Assembly: GCA_037074705.1 (NCBI GenBank)
Contig: CM073591.1
Coordinates: 91,609,532 to 91,673,531 of the forward strand
Source of the DNA: Zhengitettix transpicula
Lineage: Eukaryota; Arthropoda; Insecta; Orthoptera; Tetrigidae
Reading direction: 5' to 3'
Length of the DNA stretch: 64,000 nt
Both the position numbers and the translations under genes were made by a program. The notes under the pieces were generated by a model. That model did no database searches. It saw only the letters and a program-made list of their open reading frames with translations, and had not been told where the DNA came from. Of this stretch, positions 57,518-64,000 are shown in pieces. Numbering within the stretch: the stretch's first letter is position 1; the number at the start of each line of letters is the position of its first letter.

Positions 57518-59600
57518 TGTAATAACCACATAAAGGCGTATAAATAAAAAATAATAATATTTATATTTTTACAAACAAATTTTATTAACAATTATCAGAA
57601 TTTACAACAGAATTTAATATTTAATATTATAAAAAGATCTCTTTCTCTCATGGGTCTCTACTGGGTTTGATAACGGACAGAATTTAAGTATTCCATAAAC
57701 CCAACATTTATCTTTAAATCAAACAGAAGTATCGACGAAACTTATTAACGAACTTATTCTACAGATTGCTTCTAAATTTACAAGAGTTTATTTTATTAAC
57801 ACAAGAAGAGAACGATATCTGACTGTATCCTTTAATTACGTTTACACATGTTAATACCATAAATTTCAACTCACGATTTCTCAGGAACCTTTGGCTCGTT
57901 CATTAAACACGCACTTTATAGATTGGACGTTTACACACACTGACTCTAACACATATTACTGGTTCGACGATAGCTGGTTCTCCGTACCCGGCGAAGGATA
58001 TCCCAGTTGCTCGTGGAGAAAACTACTCGACGCTGGATGCCGCGTCCTGGTCTCCTGCCATTGAAGACTGGTCTAATTTTGATACTAATACAGATTGAAC
58101 TTCTTCATATGAAAATGTTTATAGTTGAATAACTTTCTATTCCTCTCGCAGGCTGCTTTCTTTCTCCGTACCCTCCGCTCTGACACTCATCTCCAACTAA
58201 CTTACAAGTTCGATGCTCACAGCATCCCTCCTCCACTCTATCTCCAAAACTCCTCGATGCATACAGCACCCCTCTCCCACGCTGACTCTTCTCACGATGC
58301 TCACAGCACCTCTCTCCCACGCTGACTAACTCACAATAGTTTATCGCTTCTATTTATACAACTAGCCTCCTCGTTTCCTCTTGTTCCAAGACCCACGTCG
58401 CATCTTCGCGGTGACAGAATCTCCATTACTGAGATTTACAATCTGCAGCTGCAGTTTCTTAGCAAAATAGCTAGCCCCTCCGTCATGTCACATCGAGACA
58501 GGACCCGCAATTACTTTGCACCCTCAATTACTTTGGACTTGTCGTCCTCACAAGACTTGCACAAGACCCTTCCTTACAAATCCTAAGTAAATACGCCACT
58601 TGTCAGACCATTAATCAAAGACAATAGCCTGCCCCAACATAATTACTTTGGGACCGGCTACTCGAATGCCTCTCTTAAATCGATACCTCCTGCGACCCGG
58701 CCACCCACGTGCTCTTTTTTTGCTGTATACGTCGTAAGTACACATTGCAACTTCCTGTGCCGGCCCAGACCCTTCATCCGAAATAAATGTCTTGCCGCTC
58801 TCTCTTGTCACATCGATACAGGACCCGTAATTACTTTGCCCTTGCGTCCTCTTCCCAACATGTGCGCTGTTCCGAAACAATGCATTCCCTCAATGCATAT
58901 CTTGTGGTAATTAATTAATGAACAAAATTTCACGACTTTCATTGTCGGCGGCGTAAATATAAGAATTGTGTACAATAATAAGGAGTTATAATGCTTACTT
59001 GCTGTGTGCATTGTCGCGAGGGCATTGCTGGACGCGCGGAACTTTAGTGTGTGTTGGGAGTAGGTGGAGAGAGGAGAATAAATCTGAAAAGCTTGAGTGT
59101 GGTTTGGGAGCGCAGATGATAAAGTTGTAACTTCAGTATGGTTTGGGAGCTCAAATGATAAAGTTGTAAGAGCATGTTTTTGGGAGTCAACAGGATACAG
59201 AGCTGAATGTTTTTGTCAGACCTGTGTTAGGAGTCGCCAGTTTCCAGTTCGCAATTGTTGTCTGATGTTGCAGACACCAGTTAGCTAGATACTCGGATAT
59301 ATCAAGTTAGTGAGCAGTAAATGTTAAGTATGTAACGAGAGAACAGTAAAACAATAAGGGTGGTCAAATATAAAGAGCAAGAAGTGTTGTGTGTGTAAAT
59401 TATAACCACATTAAATTCAGTGAAACATGACCTGTCTGTGAAATGTTTTAACAATAATCGAGTGAGTATGAGCCCCCTTCGCACATCAAAATGGTAATGT
59501 AAACTAAAGAAAATATATTATCTGTAAACCTAATGTAAATGATATTCATCTTCAGATTTCACTAATTATTTAAATTAAGAATTTCTCACTTTGTAAATTT
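57518..59600. repeat. Repeat mosaic with short direct repeats, possibly LTR-element derived
   Basis: No coding region recognised. Three loose copies of GATGCTCACAGCACCTCTCTC-like sequence lie at 58212-58325. A 34 bp direct repeat with two mismatches lies at 58486-58519 and 58806-58839. A 39 bp tandem pair lies at 59097-59135 and 59136-59174. The start TGTAATAACC at 57518 and the later primer-site-like motifs raise the idea of a decayed LTR element; not proven. Confidence 0.4.
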
Positions 59601-59604
59601 TAAT

Positions 59605-60004
59605 TTTTTTGTCGTAACATTCTTTATTGGAGGCCCGATAGTCGACCCTGAAATCAAGCCGTGGCATTTTACCAATTTGTAACATAATTTTCAATGGTGA
59701 TAGAATTTGTTTAATAAAATAACTTTGTTTTATATTTTAAATTCTGTTTTCATTTAAAATGAAACTTTTATTTTGCTTATATAAAATCACATTTAATTTT
59801 AAATATTACATTTTGTGCTTCAACGTCGTCTTCATTTAAAGTTAACTATTCATTATTGGAGGCTCGCTTTGTAAATTGTATTTATTACTTTTGGTGCCTC
59901 AACTTGAGATTTAATTAATAAATAAATTGTGTTTACTACAATTTTGGCGCCTCAACGTGGGCTTATTTAATTTAAAATCAAATAATTAACTGTAATTACT
60001 ACAT
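59605..60004 (+). repeat. Array of LTR primer-binding-site-like units
   Basis: AT-rich units each reading TATTACA-like then TTTTGGYGCCTCAACGTGGG-like: near 59805-59840, 59890-59920 and 59935-59970, with related ATTGGAGGCCCG / ATTGGAGGCTCG at 59629 and 59876. The unit at 59944 (TTGGCGCCTCAACGTGGGC) resembles a tRNA-Lys-type primer-binding site following a CA-ending LTR. No gag/pol frame is seen. Confidence 0.45.
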
Positions 60005-60027
60005 TATATATATATATATATATATAT
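60005..60027. repeat. (TA)n microsatellite
   Basis: Uninterrupted TA dinucleotides, followed by TGTAATACTAATTAAAG. Confidence 0.9.
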
Positions 60028-60167
60028 ACTGTAATACTAATTAAAGACAATTAGAGATTTAATAATTGGAAATTTGTAGTAAATTGTTATCGGCGAGAAC
60101 ATAAACACAATAATGTACAGGCGGGCTTTATCGTGTCGAACTACGGGCTTTACAGGAGGCAGTCGCA

Positions 60168-60350
60168 AGCAGATTTTCATCGAGTAAAGAGCGGCAGGCA
60201 AGACTTTATTAAGAGTGGTGTGGCACACAGAATTTCATCGAGTAAGTTTGGACATAGAATTCGATCAAGTAAAGGTCGCAGGAAAGTTTTCAATAAGAAA
60301 AGCCAGTTAGAAATTCAACAAGGAAAGACATAAATTTCATCGAGAAGGAA
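60168..60350 (+). repeat. Degenerate 27 bp tandem array, about seven units
   Basis: Cores of the form AGAATTTCATCGAGTAAAG occur from about 60171, 60201, 60229, 60256, 60283, 60309 and 60332. Spacing is 26-30 bp except the last, about 23. In one plus frame the array translates as 9-residue periods, but the frame is short and ends inside the array. Confidence 0.65.
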
Positions 60351-60361
60351 CCGATAACATT

Positions 60362-60899
60362 TTTTTTGGGGGGTGTAGACAGGCTATGTAATCCACATAG
60401 TGGCAACTCCCCTCTTATAGCTTAGGAAAAGGATTTGAAAGGGGGGCTGCGGAAGGGTGGAAGAAGGTAGCCAAGGGTTAACTAGGGCCCCCGGGCTATG
60501 GTTTAAGGATCCTACCCGGCATTCGCCTAAAATAAATACAGGACAAACCCTAGAAAAACCTGCATCAGGTAGATCGGGCATTGGGTACTTGTCCCAAACC
60601 CTTCCGATAGCTGGAGAGGAGTTTGCTGTGGGGACGCAGCATTCCCTTCTCTGTGCCTCGACCAGTTTAGGAGGCAGCTGGCCGACTATCCCAATGGGAA
60701 TAGCGTAAAACTCTTACCGTATGCCCAAGGTCTGTGACCCCGTAACATACACCTCTCAGAACAGGCCGAGGTGCCTCGGCTTGTGGGAACCTTAGTTCAA
60801 AAACGGACAGGAAAAGGCATCCCCAAAGGTAGCCCCTTCGTATCTCTCCTACAAGGTTCTGCCGGCGAGAGAATATCCCTCGCAGGCCTGGATGTGAGT
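60362..60899 (-). mobile_element. Tailed retroposon, reverse copy with target duplication
   Basis: Exact 10 bp duplication CGATAACATT at 60352-60361 and 60900-60909. The minus-strand A-tail is written as a T-run at 60361-60367. The 5' end carries CCTGCGAGGGATATTCTCTCG, the stem-loop module of the family. Body very similar to 3399-3895 and 7925-8400, so among the younger copies here. Confidence 0.88.
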
Positions 60900-60948
60900 C
60901 GATAACATTCTGATTGACCATTAATCAGAACGAGAAATACAATACTGC

Positions 60949-60967
60949 AGAGAGAGAGAGAGAGAGA
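60949..60967. repeat. (GA)n microsatellite
   Basis: Uninterrupted GA dinucleotides. Confidence 0.9.
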
Positions 60968-62640
60968 CTTAATGCAGAGGACCACAGTTGTTGTACGGAG
61001 TAATCGTTCCAGTTGATAGATACAAAAATTCTGGACAATGATTTGAAACGAAATTAAATTCTGTGAAATTATGGCCTGTTACATGTGAATAGTGTATAGT
61101 GCATCAGAGCCCAAACGAATGCCTGGTACCAGTAAAGAAACTGTAAGTAGAGAGAGAAAGGTTTGTAAACGTTAAATAAGGATCAAATCGTCAGATTTCG
61201 GATTCACGTTCATTTTTTGTTTAACTCTAATGCTGTAAAATTTGATTGTTAATTTGAATGTAAAAAATGTTTTGTTCTTTATTTAAAAGGCCCAAATAAA
61301 CGACTCTGAGATGAGAGTAGATAAAATTTGTAAAATAGTAAGAACCCGAATGTAAATAAATCACATCAAGAAATTTTGTTATTTTACTTTGAATAAATTA
61401 ATTGTTTTCTGAGGTTTAAAATTTTGTAAATTATTTAACAACTTTTCATTTTAAATAAAATAAAGTCAGTCATAATTGTCATAATTAATTAATTAGTTTG
61501 TTTATTACATTTTGGCGTTTAAGCGCAAGGTTATTTTTTCCAAGTAATAACCAAACTTGAATGATTTTTAATATATTATTCAACGAACATGAAACAGCGA
61601 ATCATCAGGCGTTGTTTGAATTAATCAACACGTGGCTTTCCTACACTTTCGTATGGCGTCCGCCCCCCAGCGGCTCTCGATGAGGAACTGCTACTTCAAG
61701 GCGCCGACAATAAAGCTTGCCGGCCTCAATTGTTAAGAGCTCAACAATACAAACTCAAAATTACGTCTATAACAAGGAACACACACACAGCCCTTCAAAT
61801 AAAAAAAATTGAATTACATATATTTTAGCTACGTAACAGCTACTCAAATTAAACTATTTTAACTTTAACCTAACAAAAATTCCAATAATTTATAATGCAA
61901 AAGATCACATAAATTCGAATGAAAACCCAACACAACTTGATTAAATACAAATATTGGAAACAAATCGTGTTTACAAAAAATGATATAGTGATGCCTTACG
62001 TCACAAATTATTTACATCTCATTGTATAAAAACACATTGAAAATTCGAACTTTTTCCAGTCAGCTGATTCACCGACTTTAAATTACAAATACTGTAACTA
62101 ATGAAATATTTCCGAAATAATACCATTAATAAAAATACAATTTTCTTAAATAATTCACTGGATCCCATGGAACAAATTGTATGACTAAACATATCAAATT
62201 AGTCGCTGTTTCGATTTTGACAACACCTCTATTTCAGACATTATTGGAAAAGATTCATTCCGAAATGTAGAGTATATAATAAAAATCAGCCTAATACTGT
62301 TAATGTTACAAACGACCCCGGAAATATTAATAAGTTATATGATGGTTTATTTTAAGTTCTTTTGCCCTTATATATTTATTATTTTAGATCTTTCTTCAAT
62401 TTCCAATCTTAAACTTTTCGCCGTTAGAGAAAACGGCCAATCCGCGTCTAAACGTCTGGCACTTTTAAATTTGAATTTTCTTAGTCTTTCTTTCTCTTTT
62501 AAAAGTTTGTACATACGATGGTCGATTTTAGCATTATAATTAACATACAAACCGATAGTAAGAAACTCAACTATGGCTCTGATTCCTTATTGTTGTACCA
62601 ATCCCTCTTTGCTCATATATTTCTCTTTGTTTTTTAGTTA
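60968..62640. other. Unassigned region with one primer-site-like motif
   Basis: 61500-61540 reads TTTATTACATTTTGGCG and then a TTAAGCGCAAGG end, echoing the units at 59805-59970. Nothing else recognised. Confidence 0.35.
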
Positions 62641-62735
62641 ATTACTTGATTTTTGTCCGTGTGTCGTTCTCACGGCTCTTAAGTTTTTGATTCACCTGAC
62701 GAAAGCGATAAAGACTACATAAATTTTGTGTAGTT
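62641..62735 (+). repeat. Foldback-family repeat, degenerate forward copy
   Basis: GTGTGTCGTTCTCACGGCTCTT, GATTCACCTGACGAAAG and ATTTTGTGTAG in family order, diverged. Confidence 0.4.
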
Positions 62736-62838
62736 TAAGGTACTGATTGTGTCAACAGTATGTATGGCTTTCATTTTTAGGCTATAAGCTTTGACATTTG
62801 TATTTATCAAAATGAAAAAAATTACGTCTTTATCGAGA

Positions 62839-63107
62839 ATTAATAATAAGAAAGATATCCGAATACAGAGAAAAGAAGTGATGATTTGAATACCACACAA
62901 CGTTTCTGGAAGCCTTGTCCCTTTACTCAGTTGCAGAAAAAACGCGAGAACCTGGAACGACACAACTGCACGAGTTTTGCCAATTGACTCGTGCAGTTGT
63001 GTCGCTCTAGGCTCTTGCGATTTTTCTGCAACTGAAGAAAGGAACAAGGCTTCCAGAAACGTGTCACTTCTTTTGTCTGTATTTGGCTATCTTTCTTCTT
63101 ATTAATT
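62839..63107. repeat. Long near-perfect palindrome of the foldback family
   Basis: Left arm 62839-62975 and right arm 62987-63107 are reverse complements over most of their length, with an 11 bp spacer (62976-62986). The right arm lacks about 15 bp (the GTGTGGTATTYAAATCA part). This is the best-preserved copy of the foldback family. The half-sites occur singly elsewhere in the window. Non-coding. Confidence 0.85.
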
Positions 63108-63324
63108 TGTATTTATCTTTTGTTTTCAATATAATAAGGACTTGTATGGTGTAATAAACCAACCCCCGTGTGGGTGCATAAGAATTCTGTACAATTATAT
63201 TTCTCAGCTGTAGCAAACCATCAAAGATCCACAATCAAGCAGATTAACGATTTCACACATGCTACTAGCGATGGGATGACAAGAATAAATCATGACATTC
63301 TTATTTTATGCCAGTCTAGTTTCT

Positions 63325-63359
<35 letters not shown>

Positions 63360-64000
63360 TATAGTATAGAGATGTATTTATGCTGTTCTGATGCAGAATT
63401 TTTACTGCGATGAGACCGACATCACAGCAACATTGTGTCGTCGCCGTGTTGTACGGACCGGATGGTTCAGCCTTGAGTATTCGCGCTAGTATTTCACTTT
63501 TAAAGCTTAGAAAGTGGAGAGAAACCGGTCCCCTGGGGAGAAATTAATGCTGCACTTTCATCTTCGAGGCCTTCTCCGCTATGTCGCCACATGGCGTTCA
63601 AGAAAGCGACTCTTACATTCGCGGCGATGACAGAACTCTCAACGAAATACTCGTCAAAAACTTTTCAAAATCTCAATGTTTATCTTAAATATAATCCAAC
63701 AAAACTATATCGGACTTAAATTAAATTTAAATCAGTAGGGCCAACAGTCAGAATATTTATTTAGAAACATAAAAAAATTACATAATTTAAAATGCAATGT
63801 GGCATTTCTCCCCATTGGTTAGGGGCCTCTTCAGACGAAATCTAAAATTATTTAAGAAATAAAATGAAAAAAAAAAAACAATAAAAAATTGAATCTCAAA
63901 TAAATAAAGTATAATTTGGCAACTTACATAATTAAAGTAACAATTTAAATAAGGTTTAATTTGAATAAACAATTTAAGTGAAAAAATTTAGAACTCCAAC
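63108..64000. other. Unassigned end region with (AT)n at 63328-63355
   Basis: Contains one AT microsatellite. 63480-63660 is less AT-rich; no domain recognised. Confidence 0.35.

Noticed and set aside
57166..57591. 141-codon minus-strand frame.
   Set aside because: Its core is a translated (CA)n(TA)n microsatellite giving Cys-Val and Ile-Tyr runs.
58486..59174. Spaced repeats considered as a CRISPR array.
   Set aside because: Only two or three unevenly spaced imperfect copies in an animal genome. No array structure and no cas genes.

Overview
This is a window of nuclear DNA from an animal, almost certainly an insect. It is AT-rich, non-operonic and dominated by decayed transposable elements. 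The one gene I can defend has the insect Tis11/ZFP36 architecture. The repeat load, long AT-rich spacers and tRNA-derived SINEs suggest a large insect genome, perhaps a polyneopteran such as a cockroach, termite or stick insect. That last step is inference; nothing here fixes the species.

The real gene lies on the minus strand. It is a two-exon TIS11/ZFP36-family mRNA-decay factor: exon 1 at 26430-26483 (18 codons), a 4.48 kb intron, and exon 2 at 21388-21951. The predicted protein is 205 residues with two CCCH zinc fingers and a C-terminal CNOT1-type motif. A GC-rich promoter-like block with CRE, CCAAT, GC-box and NRF1-like sites lies just upstream (about 26690-26810). The sequence downstream of the stop carries two perfect UUAUUUAUU nonamers, the kind of site this family binds, so feedback on its own mRNA is likely. 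From about 20.1 to 29.0 kb I see no recognisable transposon copy.

The rest is repeat-derived. From 0-15.6 kb there are foldback-type inverted repeats, two jockey-like LINE fragments on the minus strand (2804-4095 and 6685-8700), and copies of a poly(A)/(TAA)-tailed retroposon inserted into both. At 15.6-16.7 kb is a dead mariner with nearly intact ends. From 29-54 kb there are more tailed-retroposon copies, three members of a tRNA-derived SINE family, a decayed gene of an uncharacterised arthropod family (SERFHQDI motif) split by a LINE with a 26 bp target duplication, an RTE/L2-like LINE tail, a small TIR element, a second dead mariner, a Tc1-like remnant and another LINE tail. From 53.7-64 kb the sequence is a mosaic of unclassified repeats, microsatellites, LTR-primer-site-like motifs, a 27 bp tandem array, another tailed retroposon with a clean target duplication and a near-perfect 270 bp palindrome.

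One host gene is therefore embedded in layered transposon debris. The nesting with target-site duplications gives a readable order of insertion in several places. Most other open frames are short, AT-rich and unsupported.
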